From Pararhizobium sp. (GTDB lineage: Bacteria; Pseudomonadota; Alphaproteobacteria; Rhizobiales; Rhizobiaceae): 64,000 nt of DNA. Location of the stretch: contig JAURWE010000024.1 of assembly GCA_030655075.1 (NCBI GenBank), positions 620,001 to 684,000 on the forward strand, written 5' to 3'. A model generated the notes under the pieces. The model was given only the letters and a program-made list of their open reading frames with translations. It searched no databases and had not been told where the DNA came from. Shown piece by piece: positions 26,702 to 35,680 of this stretch. The stretch's first letter is position 1; every line of letters starts with the position of its first letter. Position numbers and translations under genes: made by a program.

Positions 26702-27724
26702 ATGGAATTCGGTGGTCTGGATATCGTCGTCGTCGCCTTCGCGGTGCTGGTCATTCTGGTTCTCTTTGCAGGGATCAAGACCGTGCCGCAGGGCTACCAG
26801 TACACGGTCGAGCGTTTCGGCCGCTACACGAACACGCTGCAGCCGGGCCTCAACCTGATCGTCCCCTTCATCGACAAGATCGGTGCCAAGCTGAACGTGA
26901 TGGAGCAGGTGCTCGACGTGCCGACGCAGGAGGTCATCACCCGCGACAATGCCAGTTGCTCGGCCGATGCCGTCGCTTTCTACCAGGTCCTGAACGCTGC
27001 CCAGGCCGCCTATCAGGTCTCCGACCTGCAGAACGCCATTCTCAACCTGACGATGACCAACATCCGCTCTGTGATGGGCTCCATGGACCTCGACGAACTG
27101 CTGTCGAACCGCGAGACGATCAACGACAAGCTGTTGCATGTGGTCGACGAGGCTGCCAGCCCCTGGGGCATCAAGATCACCCGCGTCGAGATCAAGGACA
27201 TCCAGCCGCCGAAGGATCTGGTCGATGCCATGGCACGGCAGATGAAGGCCGAGCGCGAAAAACGCGCCCAGGTTCTGGAAGCCGAAGGTTCGCGCAACGC
27301 GCAGATCCTGCGCGCCGAAGGCGCCAAGCAATCGGCCATCCTTCAGGCCGAAGGCCAGCGCGAAGCCGCCTTCCGCGATGCCGAAGCGCGCGAGCGTCTG
27401 GCCGAGGCCGAGGCCAAGGCGACCAAAATGGTTTCGGAAGCCATCGCCGCTGGTGACGTTCAGGCGATCAACTACTTCGTCGCCCAGAAATACACCGAAG
27501 CCATGGCCGCCATCGGCACTGCCCCCAATTCCAAGATCGTGCTGATGCCGATGGAAGCCTCGTCATTGATCGGCTCGCTCGGCGGCATCGGCGCCATTGC
27601 CCGCGAAGTCTTCGGCGACGGTTCGACGGCACCGGCCCCCACCGGCCAGCGCGCCCGCCAGCAGGCCGTGCGCACCACACCGGCCGTCAGCCCGTTCGGC
27701 ACGCCGGAAGGCGGAACCATCTGA
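26702..27724 (+). CDS. SPFH/Band 7 membrane protein (QmcA-like)
   Basis: A 340-residue protein with one N-terminal membrane span (about 5-26), a Band 7/SPFH domain (about 27-200, IKTVPQGYQYTVERFGRYTNTLQPGLNLIVPF) and a long heptad-rich coiled coil (about 200-265, AREAKERKRAQVLEAEGSRNAQ-like repeats), then a disordered tail. Such proteins form large ring oligomers on the inner membrane, associated with FtsH-type quality control or lipid domains. It overlaps nfeD by one base, the usual pairing. The start at 26702 has a GGGGGAA site. Confidence 0.93.
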   Translation: MEFGGLDIVVVAFAVLVILVLFAGIKTVPQGYQYTVERFGRYTNTLQPGLNLIVPFIDKIGAKLNVMEQVLDVPTQEVITRDNASCSADAVAFYQVLNAAQAAYQVSDLQNAILNLTMTNIRSVMGSMDLDELLSNRETINDKLLHVVDEAASPWGIKITRVEIKDIQPPKDLVDAMARQMKAEREKRAQVLEAEGSRNAQILRAEGAKQSAILQAEGQREAAFRDAEARERLAEAEAKATKMVSEAIAAGDVQAINYFVAQKYTEAMAAIGTAPNSKIVLMPMEASSLIGSLGGIGAIAREVFGDGSTAPAPTGQRARQQAVRTTPAVSPFGTPEGGTI

Positions 27725-28182
27725 TGATCGCCCGTCTGGTCGCCGAACTCGGCCCCTGGACCTGGCTGGTTGTCGGCCTCGTGCTGCTCGGCGCCGAAGT
27801 TCTCATGCCCGGTGTCTTCCTGGTCTGGATCGGCATCGCCGCGCTGATCACCGGCGCCATCTCACTGCTGCTCTGGGACTATGCATTCTGGGGCTGGCAG
27901 CCGCAGGTGGTGATCTTCGCTGTGCTCTCGGTCACGGCAGCGATTCTTGGGCGCCGGTTCCTCCTGAAAAACGAAAAGGTAACCGACGAACCCTTCCTCA
28001 ACCAGCGCGGCCAGAGCCTCGTCGGCCGCACCGCAACGCTGGAGGAACCGATCCGCGAAGGTCAGGGCCGCATCAAGCTCGGCGACACCTTCTGGACCGT
28101 CGAAGGCCCCGACCTGCCGACAGGAACCCGCGTCCGTGTCGCGGCGAGTTCAGGACGGACGCTTGTTGTGGAAGCAGTGTGA
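27724..28182 (+). CDS. NfeD family membrane protein
   Basis: A 152-residue protein with three or four membrane spans in the first ~85 residues (WTWLVVGLVLLGAEVLMPGVFLVWIGIAALITGAISLLLW), then a soluble OB-fold (about 95-150, SLVGRTATLEEPIREGQGRIKLGDTFWTVEGPDLPTGTRVRV). This is the NfeD short form that accompanies SPFH/Band 7 genes and assists their oligomerisation. The one-base overlap (TGATG) gives translational coupling with the SPFH gene. Confidence 0.92.
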   Translation: MIARLVAELGPWTWLVVGLVLLGAEVLMPGVFLVWIGIAALITGAISLLLWDYAFWGWQPQVVIFAVLSVTAAILGRRFLLKNEKVTDEPFLNQRGQSLVGRTATLEEPIREGQGRIKLGDTFWTVEGPDLPTGTRVRVAASSGRTLVVEAV

Positions 28183-28735
28183 TTCCCCTCGCTCGCTTCT
28201 CTCCTTAGCGGCCAGCGCCGGGTTGTGGCGCCGTGCCGACAGGGCTGCCATGCAGAGCGCGCGCCTTGGAGCCGTCTGCCGGCCCGGATCGAGCGGCGGC
28301 CGGTCTTCAGAAGAGCCGTAGTGTGGCCGCCTTGCTCCGGTTTTTTAAGTGCCGTCGGCTCCACCCGGGCGGTCGTTCTCGCGTTGACAAGCTCTAGAAG
28401 CGCCTTGATCTGCGGGCTTGGCGGCGGGTTGGGCGAGCCTGCGGATGGACATGAATGTCGAGCCACTGTTTACAGACGTCGATTCCCACATAAACTGCGG
28501 GGGTCGCGTCGTCTTTGAACGAAACCTTGCCTTGCATGCGGGACTTGCTCCCCATCATCTGTTCAGGACAAACGCGAGGACGGCCGGACCAATCTCTGTC
28601 CCGGTCCACACCAAGGGGGGCACGGTCCCGGCCGCCCGCTCTCCGGCGGATAGCCACCGCTGGAGAGCGCACCGATCATCCAACAATCATTGCAAACTGA
28701 ACATGCAAGGGGGTTAACCCTCCGCAATCTCATAT
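28183..28735 (-). mobile_element. Degraded IS110-family element remnant
   Basis: This 550-base stretch between nfeD and gltD contains only pieces of an IS110-type (DEDD) transposase on the minus strand plus a noncoding segment (28538-28735) of a size typical of the left end of IS110-family elements. No terminal inverted repeats are expected for this family and none are seen. Exact element borders cannot be set from sequence alone. Confidence 0.65.
28185..28537 (-). pseudogene. IS110-family transposase fragment with frameshifts and deletions
   Basis: Three recognisable pieces occur in transposase order but in three different reading frames. N-terminus from ATG 28537: VYVGIDVCKQWLDIHVHP, the start of the RuvC-like DEDD domain with the first Asp. 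Middle (about 28310-28425): IKALLELVNARTTARVEPTALKK, resembling the coiled-coil region. C-terminus: GRRSIRAGR, then after a frameshift RALCMAALSARRHNPALAAK (about 28200-28263), the Tnp_20-type motif. An intact gene is about 1 kb, so roughly two thirds are missing. Confidence 0.75.
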
Positions 28736-30192
28736 CACCGAGGCAGAAGCGTCGATCCCATCAGGCTTTCGTCGATCGAGCGCGCCGCCTGGCGGCCTTC
28801 GCGGATGGCCCAGACGACCAGCGACTGGCCGCGTCGCACGTCGCCGGCTGCCCAGAACTTGTCGAGCGAGGTCTTGTAGTCCTTGTCGTTGGCGGTGACG
28901 AATGTGCCGCCGCGCTTGTCCTTGCCGATCGTCAGTTTTTCGCCGAGGTCCTTGAGCACGCTGTCGGTGCCCGGACCGCTGAAACCGATGGCGATGAAGG
29001 CAAGATCGGCCTTGATGATGAATTCGGTGCCGGGCACCGGCTTGCGGCGCTCGTCGACTTCACAGCACTTGACACCGATAAGAACACCATCCTCGTCGCC
29101 GATGAACTCGAGCGTCGCCACCTGGAACTCGCGCACGGCGCCTTCGGCCTGGCTCGACGATGTGCGCATCTTGGTGGCCCAGAACGGCCAGACGGAAAGC
29201 TTGTCTTCCTTTTCCGGCGGCTGCGGGCGGATGTCGAGCTGGGTGACGCGAACGGCACCCTGACGGAACGCGGTGCCGACGCAGTCGGACGCCGTGTCGC
29301 CGCCGCCGACGACGACGACATGTTTGCCACCGGCCACGATCGGGTCAGACGGCCAGGCGACGCTGTCGATCGGCTCGCGGCCGACGCGGCGGTTCTGCTG
29401 CACCAGATAGGGCATGGCATCGTGGACGCCAAAAAACTCGACGCCCGGAATGCCGGCATCGCGCGGCTTCTCGGCGCCGCCGCAGAAGAGCACCGCATCA
29501 TGATCGGCCAGAAGCTGTTCGGTGGTGATATCGACACCGACATTGACGCCGCAATGGAAGGTGACGCCCTCGCCCTTCATCTGCTCGACGCGGCGGTCGA
29601 TAAAATTCTTTTCCATCTTGAAGTCGGGAATGCCGTAGCGCAGCAGGCCGCCCGGCTTGCTCTCGCGCTCATAGAGGTGAACCGTGTGGCCAGCGCGCGC
29701 AAGCTGCTGCGCAGCCGCAAGGCCCGCCGGGCCGGAGCCGATGATGGCGACCGACTTGCCGGTCTTTACCGTCGAAGGTTGCGGCACGATATAGCCCATC
29801 TCATAGGCCTTGTCGGCAATCGCCTGCTCGACGGTCTTGATTGTGACCGGCGCATCCTCGAGGTTCAGCGTGCAGGCTTCCTCGCAGGGTGCGGGACAAA
29901 TGCGGCCGGTGAATTCCGGGAAATTGTTGGTCGAATGCAGGTTGCGGATCGCCTCGTCCCAGTTGCCGTTGTAGACGAGATCGTTCCAGTCGGGGATCTG
30001 GTTGTGCACCGGGCAGCCGGTCGGTCCGTGGCAATAGGGGATGCCACAGTCCATGCAGCGCGCCGCCTGTTTCTGCACTTCCGGATCGGACATGGGAATG
30101 GTGAATTCGCGGAAATGGCGAATACGGTCGGAGGCCGGCTGATACTTGGCCAGCTGCCGGTCAATTTCCAGAAATCCAGTTACCTTGCCCAC
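28735..30192 (-). CDS. gltD: Glutamate synthase small subunit
   Basis: A 485-residue subunit of NADPH-dependent glutamate synthase. The N-terminal iron-sulfur region has C46, C49, C54, C60 and C99, C103, C107. Two nucleotide-binding folds follow: IIGSGPAGLAAAQQLARAG (FAD, about 149-167) and VVVVGGGDTASDCVG (NADPH). It moves electrons from NADPH to the large subunit for glutamate formation from glutamine and 2-oxoglutarate. It lies downstream of gltB on the same strand, but the two are separated by a 750-base segment holding vapBC module 2. An IS110 remnant abuts its stop codon. Confidence 0.96.
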   Translation of the reverse strand: MGKVTGFLEIDRQLAKYQPASDRIRHFREFTIPMSDPEVQKQAARCMDCGIPYCHGPTGCPVHNQIPDWNDLVYNGNWDEAIRNLHSTNNFPEFTGRICPAPCEEACTLNLEDAPVTIKTVEQAIADKAYEMGYIVPQPSTVKTGKSVAIIGSGPAGLAAAQQLARAGHTVHLYERESKPGGLLRYGIPDFKMEKNFIDRRVEQMKGEGVTFHCGVNVGVDITTEQLLADHDAVLFCGGAEKPRDAGIPGVEFFGVHDAMPYLVQQNRRVGREPIDSVAWPSDPIVAGGKHVVVVGGGDTASDCVGTAFRQGAVRVTQLDIRPQPPEKEDKLSVWPFWATKMRTSSSQAEGAVREFQVATLEFIGDEDGVLIGVKCCEVDERRKPVPGTEFIIKADLAFIAIGFSGPGTDSVLKDLGEKLTIGKDKRGGTFVTANDKDYKTSLDKFWAAGDVRRGQSLVVWAIREGRQAARSIDESLMGSTLLPR

Positions 30193-30219
30193 GCTCTACC
30201 CCTCATCCAATCGTGACCG

Positions 30220-30615
30220 CTAGTGCAGCCAGTTTTCAACCTTCAAACCCGGCACCCGGGAAAACTCGTCTTCATTGGCAGTCACGAGAACTGCATCCAG
30301 CGCCAATGCATGTCCCGCGATCCACATATCGTTCGAACCGATATCCTGGCCCTTTCTCAATGCAAGCCGGATGTCGGCATATATCCTGTCCCCCGGCATT
30401 GCGAAGGATGCGACGTACATCCGCCGCGTCACATTCGCAACCTTGGTTGCCAGATCGTCCGAACCCCACTTCTTCACGCCGTACCAAATTTCGGCATGAA
30501 CGAAGATACTTGTGAAAACATTGTCTTCGCCGACCTCAATCACCTTCTGGAACACTTTGCCCCGAGGCTCGTAGACAAGCGCCGAAATGACGTTCGTATC
30601 GAGCATGTACCTCAT
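30220..30615 (-). CDS. vapC: VapC-type PIN-domain toxin (module 2)
   Basis: A 131-residue PIN-domain ribonuclease: MRYMLDTNVISALVY (D6), VHAEIWYG (E42), SNDMWIAGHALALDA (D96) and VTANEDEF (about 112-118) give the metal-binding acidic set. It overlaps vapB by four bases (ATGA). The gene lies 27 bases upstream of gltD on the same strand, so readthrough into gltD is likely. It differs clearly in sequence from the toxin of module 1. Confidence 0.9.
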   Translation of the reverse strand: MRYMLDTNVISALVYEPRGKVFQKVIEVGEDNVFTSIFVHAEIWYGVKKWGSDDLATKVANVTRRMYVASFAMPGDRIYADIRLALRKGQDIGSNDMWIAGHALALDAVLVTANEDEFSRVPGLKVENWLH

Positions 30616-30887
30616 GGCAGATCGATCTCGTCCAAGGGCCCCAAGTCATCCTCGTCGTCCAGAAACGGCTCACCAGTCCACGGCTCCGCCGTTCGAAGAT
30701 AGTCCAGAAGACCGGCAGTCTCGCCCGTCCGCATCAAAATCGAACCGTCCGGCTGCTGGCTCATGATCACGCTGTTGCCTGAAAATCCAAACTCCTTCGG
30801 GATCCGCACGGCACGGCTTCTTCCATTCTTGAAGATGCTGACCGTGACACCGTCCTGTTCGTTCTCAATCGGAACATGCTCGTTCAT
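30612..30887 (-). CDS. vapB: AbrB/MazE-type antitoxin (module 2)
   Basis: A 91-residue antitoxin with the swapped-hairpin AbrB-like DNA-binding core VTVSIFKNGRSRAVRIPKEFGFSGNSVIM, then an acidic C-terminal toxin-binding tail (EPFLDDEDDLGPLDEIDLP). It is a different antitoxin class from the ribbon-helix-helix antitoxin of module 1. ATG 30887 has a GGAGG site; the longer in-frame start overlaps the operator and is unlikely. A near-perfect palindrome follows at 30898-30929, upstream of the start. Confidence 0.9.
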   Translation of the reverse strand: MNEHVPIENEQDGVTVSIFKNGRSRAVRIPKEFGFSGNSVIMSQQPDGSILMRTGETAGLLDYLRTAEPWTGEPFLDDEDDLGPLDEIDLP

Positions 30888-30897
30888 ACCGGCCTCC

Positions 30898-30929
30898 AGC
30901 TTGTGATATACCATGGCATATCACAAGCT
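30898..30929. promoter_or_regulatory. 12-bp-arm palindromic operator of vapBC module 2
   Basis: Perfect arms AGCTTGTGATAT (30898-30909) and ATATCACAAGCT (30918-30929) separated by 8 bases. It starts 10 bases upstream of the vapB ATG and ends 14 bases past the gltB stop codon, so it occupies the gltB-vapB junction. A typical site for VapBC autorepression; binding here could also affect transcription passing from gltB to gltD. Confidence 0.75.
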
Positions 30930-30943
30930 TGCCTTTGCTTCAA

Positions 30944-33900
30944 TTACTCCGCCGCATCCGCCATTTTCATCCGTTCCATATCCTCAAGTGCACGGCGGTA
31001 TTCGACCGGCATGACCTTGCGGAACTTGGGGCGGAAATCGACCCAGTGGTCGAGGATTTCCTTGGCGCGGGCGGAGCCCGTGTAGTGCAGGTGGTTGGAG
31101 ATCAGCTGGTACAGCCGCTCCTCGTCGTGGCGGGTCATATCACCCGACACGTCGACCATGCCCTTGTGCATCAGGTCGCCGCCGTGGTGATGCAGCTTTT
31201 CGAGCATGTCATCCTCCTCGGGCAGCGGCTGCAGCTCGACCATCGCCATGTTGCAGCGCTTGGCGAAATCGCCGCTCTCGTCGAGCACATAGGCGACGCC
31301 GCCCGACATGCCGGCTGCGAAGTTGCGGCCGGTCTGGCCGATGACGACGACGACGCCGCCAGTCATGTATTCGCAGCCATGGTCGCCGACGCCCTCGACG
31401 ACGGCCACCGCACCGGAGTTGCGCACGGCGAAACGCTCGCCGGCGACGCCGTTGAAATAGCACTCGCCGGCGATCGCGCCGTAAAGAACCGTGTTGCCGA
31501 CGATGATCGAGTCGGCCGCAACGATCTTCGAGTTCTCAGGCGGGCGCACGACGATCCGGCCACCGCAAAGACCCTTGCCGACATAGTCGTTGCCGTCGCC
31601 GATCAGGTCAAAAGTGATGCCGCGGGCCAGAAACGCGCCAAAGGACTGGCCGGCCGTCCCGCGCAGCGTCACCGCGATCGTATCGTCCTTCAGGCCCTTG
31701 TGGCGGTGCCGCTTGGCGACTTCGCCCGACAGCATCGCACCGGCAGACCGGTCGACGTTCTTGATCTCGACCTCGAAGGCGACAGGGATCTTGCTTTCCA
31801 GCGCCGGCATCGCCTTGGCGATCAGGGTGCGGTCGAGCACGTCGTCGATCGGATGCTTCTGGCGCTTGGTCCAGTAGGTATCTTCCTTCGGCGCATCGAC
31901 CTTGTGGAAGATGTTTGCGAAGTCGAGACCGTTGGCCTTCCAGTGCGAGATCATCCCGTCCTTTTCGAGCAGTTCGGAAGCGCCGATGATCTCATCGAAC
32001 TTGCGAACGCCCATCGAGGCGAGGATTTCGCGGACTTCGTTGGCGACGAAGAAGAAGTAGTTGACCACATGCTCCGGCGCACCCTTGAAGCGCTTGCGCA
32101 GGACCGGGTCCTGCGTCGCCACGCCGACCGGGCAGGTGTTGAGATGGCACTTGCGCATCATGATGCAGCCGGCCGCAATCAGCGGCGCGGTCGAGAAGCC
32201 GAACTCGTCGGCACCCAGAAGCGCACCGATGACGACGTCGCGGCCGGTCTTAAGCCCGCCGTCGACCTGCAGCGCGATGCGGGAGCGAAGCCCGTTCATG
32301 ACCAGCGTCTGGTGGGTTTCGGCCAGGCCGATTTCCCAGGGGCTGCCTGCGTGCTTGAGTGACGTCAGCGGCGAAGCGCCGGTGCCGCCGTCGTAGCCGG
32401 ACACGGTGATATGATCGGCACGCGCCTTGGCGACGCCGGCCGCAACCGTGCCGACGCCGACTTCGGACACGAGCTTCACCGAAATATCGGCTTCCGGGTT
32501 GACGTTCTTCAGGTCGTAGATCAGCTGCGCCAGATCCTCGATCGAATAAATGTCATGGTGCGGCGGCGGCGAGATCAGGCCGACGCCCGGTGTCGAGTGC
32601 CGGGTCTTGGCGATGGTCGCATCGACCTTGTGGCCGGGCAGCTGGCCGCCCTCGCCGGGCTTGGCACCCTGCGCCACCTTGATCTGCAGCATATCGGCGT
32701 TGACGAGATATTCGGTCGTCACGCCGAAGCGGCCGGAGGCCACCTGCTTGATGGCCGAACGTTCGGGGTTCTTCGAACCATCGAAGAGCGGCAGGTAACG
32801 GTCCGCCTCTTCGCCGCCCTCGCCCGTGTTCGACTTGCCGCCGATCTGGTTCATGGCAACGGCCAGCGTCGCATGCGCCTCGCGCGAAATCGAGCCGAAC
32901 GACATGGCACCGGTCGAGAACCGCTTGACGATATCGACGGCCGATTCCACCTCGTCGATGGAGATCGGCTGGCGGCCGGCGGCTTCCGCACCCTTGATCG
33001 AGAACAGGCCGCGAATGGTGTTCATCCGGAGCGCCGTGCCGTTCACCATGTCGGCGAACTCGCGGTAGCGGTCCTCGGCATTGCCGCGAACGGCATGCTG
33101 CAGCGTGGCGACAGCATCCGGCGACCAGGCATGGCCTTCGCCGCGAATGCGGTAGGCATATTCGCCGCCGATATCGAGCGTGTTGTGCAGCACCGGATCG
33201 GCCCCGAAGGCGGCCGCATGGCGGGCGGCCGTTTCCTTGGCGATCGTGTCGAGGCCGATGCCTTCGATCTGTGTTGCCGTGCCGAAGAAATACTTGTCGA
33301 CCAGCTCCGACTGCAGCCCGATGGCGTCAAAAATCTGTCCGCCGCAATAGGACTGGTAGGTCGAGATGCCCATCTTCGACATGACCTTGAGGATGCCCTT
33401 TCCGACAGCCTTGATGTAGCGATAGACCACTTCGCTGCCGTCGACTTCCTTGGGGAATTCGCCGCGCGCATGCATGTCGGTCAGTGTGTCGAAGGCGAGA
33501 TAGGGGTTGATCGCCTCGGCGCCATAGCCGGCCAGGCAGCAGAAGTGGTGCACTTCGCGCGGCTCGCCCGATTCGACGACAAGCCCGACCGAGGTGCGAA
33601 GGCCCTTGCGGATCAGGTGATGGTGCACGGCCGCCGTCGCCAGCAGCGCCGGGATGGCGATGCGGTCCGGGCCGATCTGCCGGTCGGAAAGCACGATGAT
33701 GTTGTAGCCGCCTTTGACCGCTGCCTCGGCCCGTTCGCAGAGCCGTTCCAGAATGTCGAGCATGCCATCGGCGCCGCGCGACACGTCATAGGTGAAGTCG
33801 AGCGTCTTGGTGTCGAACCGGTCTTCCGTGTGGCCGATCGAGCGGATCTTTTCGAGATCGCCATTGGTGAGGATCGGCTGGCGGACTTCCAGCCGCTTGG

Positions 33901-35680
33901 CGTGGGCCGCCCCCTCATGGTCGAGCAGGTTCGGCCGCGGCCCGATGAAGGAGACGAGGCTCATGACCAGCTCTTCGCGAATCGGATCGATCGGCGGGTT
34001 GGTGACCTGGGCGAAGTTCTGCTTGAAATAGGTATAGAGCAGCTTGGTCTTGTCCGACATGGCCGAGATCGGCGTGTCGGTGCCCATCGAGCCGATCGCT
34101 TCCTGGCCGGTCGTCGCCATCGGCGACATCAGGATTCGTGTGTCTTCCTGCGTGTAGCCGAAGGCCTGCTGGCGGTCGAGCAGCGACACGTCGCGGCGCA
34201 GCGCCCGGGGTTCCACCGGCTTCAGGTCTTCCAGAATCAGCTGCGTGTTGTCGAGCCAGGTGCGATAGGGATGCTTGGTGGCAAGCTCGAGCTTCAGATC
34301 TTCATCCGAAATGATGGTGCCCTTTTCCATGTCGATCAGCAGCATCTTGCCGGGCTGCAGGCGCCACTTCTTGACGATGCTCTCCTCGGCCACCGGCAGA
34401 ACGCCGGCTTCCGACGCCAGGATGATGCGGTCGTCATTGGTGACGAGATAGCGGGCCGGACGCAGCCCGTTGCGGTCGAGCGTCGCGCCGATCTGCTTGC
34501 CGTCGGTGAAGGCCACGGCGGCAGGACCGTCCCAGGGCTCCATCAGGGCGGCGTGATATTCGTAGAATGCCTTGCGCTCCTCGGCCATCAGCGTGTTGCC
34601 GGCCCAGGCTTCCGGGATCAGCATCATCACCGCATGCGCCATGGAATAACCGCCGCGCACGAGGAACTCGAGCGCGTTGTCGAAACAGGCGGTGTCCGAC
34701 TGGCCTTCGTAGGAAATCGGCCAGAGCTTGGAAATATCATCGCCGAACAGTGGCGAAGACACCGATGCCTGGCGCGCCGCCATCCAGTTGACGTTGGAGC
34801 GCAGCGTGTTGATTTCGCCGTTGTGGGCAACCATGCGGTAGGGGTGCGCCAGCTTCCAAGACGGGAAGGTGTTGGTCGAGAAGCGCTGGTGCACGAGGGC
34901 GACAGCCGATTCGAAACGCGGATCGGACAGATCCTTGAAATAGGCAGCCACCTGATAGGCGAGGAACATGCCCTTGTAGACAATGGTCTGCGTCGACAGC
35001 GAGACGGGATAGAAGCCGGTATCGCGGCCCTCGAACTCCGCATAGATGCGGTTCGAGATGACCTTGCGCAGCGTGAAGAGCCGGCGCTCGAACTCGGCAT
35101 TGGTCGAACAGTCGGCACCCATGCCGATGAAGACCTGCACATGGTGCGGCTCGGTTGCGGCGATGTCCGGCGCCTTGGACAGCGAAGCGTTGTCGACCGG
35201 CACGTCGCGGAAGCCGATCAGCACCTGACCTTCCTCGGCGATCACCTGCGTGATCACATCCTTGAAATGGGCGATCTGGTCTTCTTCCTGCGGCATGAAC
35301 AGATAACCGACGGCATAGTCGCCGGCCGCCGGCAGGGTGATGCCCTGCAGCGCCATTTCCTCGCGGAAGAAACGGTCCGGAATCTGCACGAGAATGCCAG
35401 CACCATCGCCCATCAGCGGATCGGCGCCGACAGCACCGCGGTGCGTCAGGTTTTCCAGGATGAACAGGCCGTCGCGCACGATCTGATGCGACTTCTTGCC
35501 CTTCATATGCGCGACGAAGCCGACGCCGCAGGCATCGTGCTCATTGCGCGGATCATAGAGACCCTGTTTGGCCGGCAGGCCGCGATGCAACATGGCCGGG
35601 GAATTGCTCGTCTTCGAGCCGGTCGCTGCGGTCAGCGCGCGGTCTTGCTCGAAGTGTGCTGATGGCGTCAGGTCCGACAT
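30944..35680 (-). CDS. gltB: Glutamate synthase large subunit
   Basis: A 1578-residue protein. A propeptide of 50 residues precedes the N-terminal nucleophile Cys51 in HDACGVGFVAHMKG, the glutaminase active site. The central and FMN-binding synthase domains follow, with GASPLTSLKHAGSPWEIGLAETHQTL and a CHLNTCPVGVATQDP iron-sulfur segment (3Fe-4S), then the beta-helix C-terminal domain (GGRIVVRPPEN, GGVAYVLDE). Length is normal. The start has an AAGGAGGG site. It catalyses the 2-oxoglutarate amidation half of ammonia assimilation, with GltD as electron donor. Confidence 0.97.
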   Translation of the reverse strand: MSDLTPSAHFEQDRALTAATGSKTSNSPAMLHRGLPAKQGLYDPRNEHDACGVGFVAHMKGKKSHQIVRDGLFILENLTHRGAVGADPLMGDGAGILVQIPDRFFREEMALQGITLPAAGDYAVGYLFMPQEEDQIAHFKDVITQVIAEEGQVLIGFRDVPVDNASLSKAPDIAATEPHHVQVFIGMGADCSTNAEFERRLFTLRKVISNRIYAEFEGRDTGFYPVSLSTQTIVYKGMFLAYQVAAYFKDLSDPRFESAVALVHQRFSTNTFPSWKLAHPYRMVAHNGEINTLRSNVNWMAARQASVSSPLFGDDISKLWPISYEGQSDTACFDNALEFLVRGGYSMAHAVMMLIPEAWAGNTLMAEERKAFYEYHAALMEPWDGPAAVAFTDGKQIGATLDRNGLRPARYLVTNDDRIILASEAGVLPVAEESIVKKWRLQPGKMLLIDMEKGTIISDEDLKLELATKHPYRTWLDNTQLILEDLKPVEPRALRRDVSLLDRQQAFGYTQEDTRILMSPMATTGQEAIGSMGTDTPISAMSDKTKLLYTYFKQNFAQVTNPPIDPIREELVMSLVSFIGPRPNLLDHEGAAHAKRLEVRQPILTNGDLEKIRSIGHTEDRFDTKTLDFTYDVSRGADGMLDILERLCERAEAAVKGGYNIIVLSDRQIGPDRIAIPALLATAAVHHHLIRKGLRTSVGLVVESGEPREVHHFCCLAGYGAEAINPYLAFDTLTDMHARGEFPKEVDGSEVVYRYIKAVGKGILKVMSKMGISTYQSYCGGQIFDAIGLQSELVDKYFFGTATQIEGIGLDTIAKETAARHAAAFGADPVLHNTLDIGGEYAYRIRGEGHAWSPDAVATLQHAVRGNAEDRYREFADMVNGTALRMNTIRGLFSIKGAEAAGRQPISIDEVESAVDIVKRFSTGAMSFGSISREAHATLAVAMNQIGGKSNTGEGGEEADRYLPLFDGSKNPERSAIKQVASGRFGVTTEYLVNADMLQIKVAQGAKPGEGGQLPGHKVDATIAKTRHSTPGVGLISPPPHHDIYSIEDLAQLIYDLKNVNPEADISVKLVSEVGVGTVAAGVAKARADHITVSGYDGGTGASPLTSLKHAGSPWEIGLAETHQTLVMNGLRSRIALQVDGGLKTGRDVVIGALLGADEFGFSTAPLIAAGCIMMRKCHLNTCPVGVATQDPVLRKRFKGAPEHVVNYFFFVANEVREILASMGVRKFDEIIGASELLEKDGMISHWKANGLDFANIFHKVDAPKEDTYWTKRQKHPIDDVLDRTLIAKAMPALESKIPVAFEVEIKNVDRSAGAMLSGEVAKRHRHKGLKDDTIAVTLRGTAGQSFGAFLARGITFDLIGDGNDYVGKGLCGGRIVVRPPENSKIVAADSIIVGNTVLYGAIAGECYFNGVAGERFAVRNSGAVAVVEGVGDHGCEYMTGGVVVVIGQTGRNFAAGMSGGVAYVLDESGDFAKRCNMAMVELQPLPEEDDMLEKLHHHGGDLMHKGMVDVSGDMTRHDEERLYQLISNHLHYTGSARAKEILDHWVDFRPKFRKVMPVEYRRALEDMERMKMADAAE

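Noticed and set aside
28690..30216. Open frame on the plus strand opposite gltD
   Set aside because: Antisense to gltD, whose cysteine clusters and nucleotide-binding folds are complete; no domain in the other strand.
32411..35662. Long open frame on the plus strand opposite gltB (about 1083 codons)
   Set aside because: It is antisense to a fully supported glutamate synthase gene, has no recognisable domain and reflects the high GC content, which reduces stop codons on the opposite strand.
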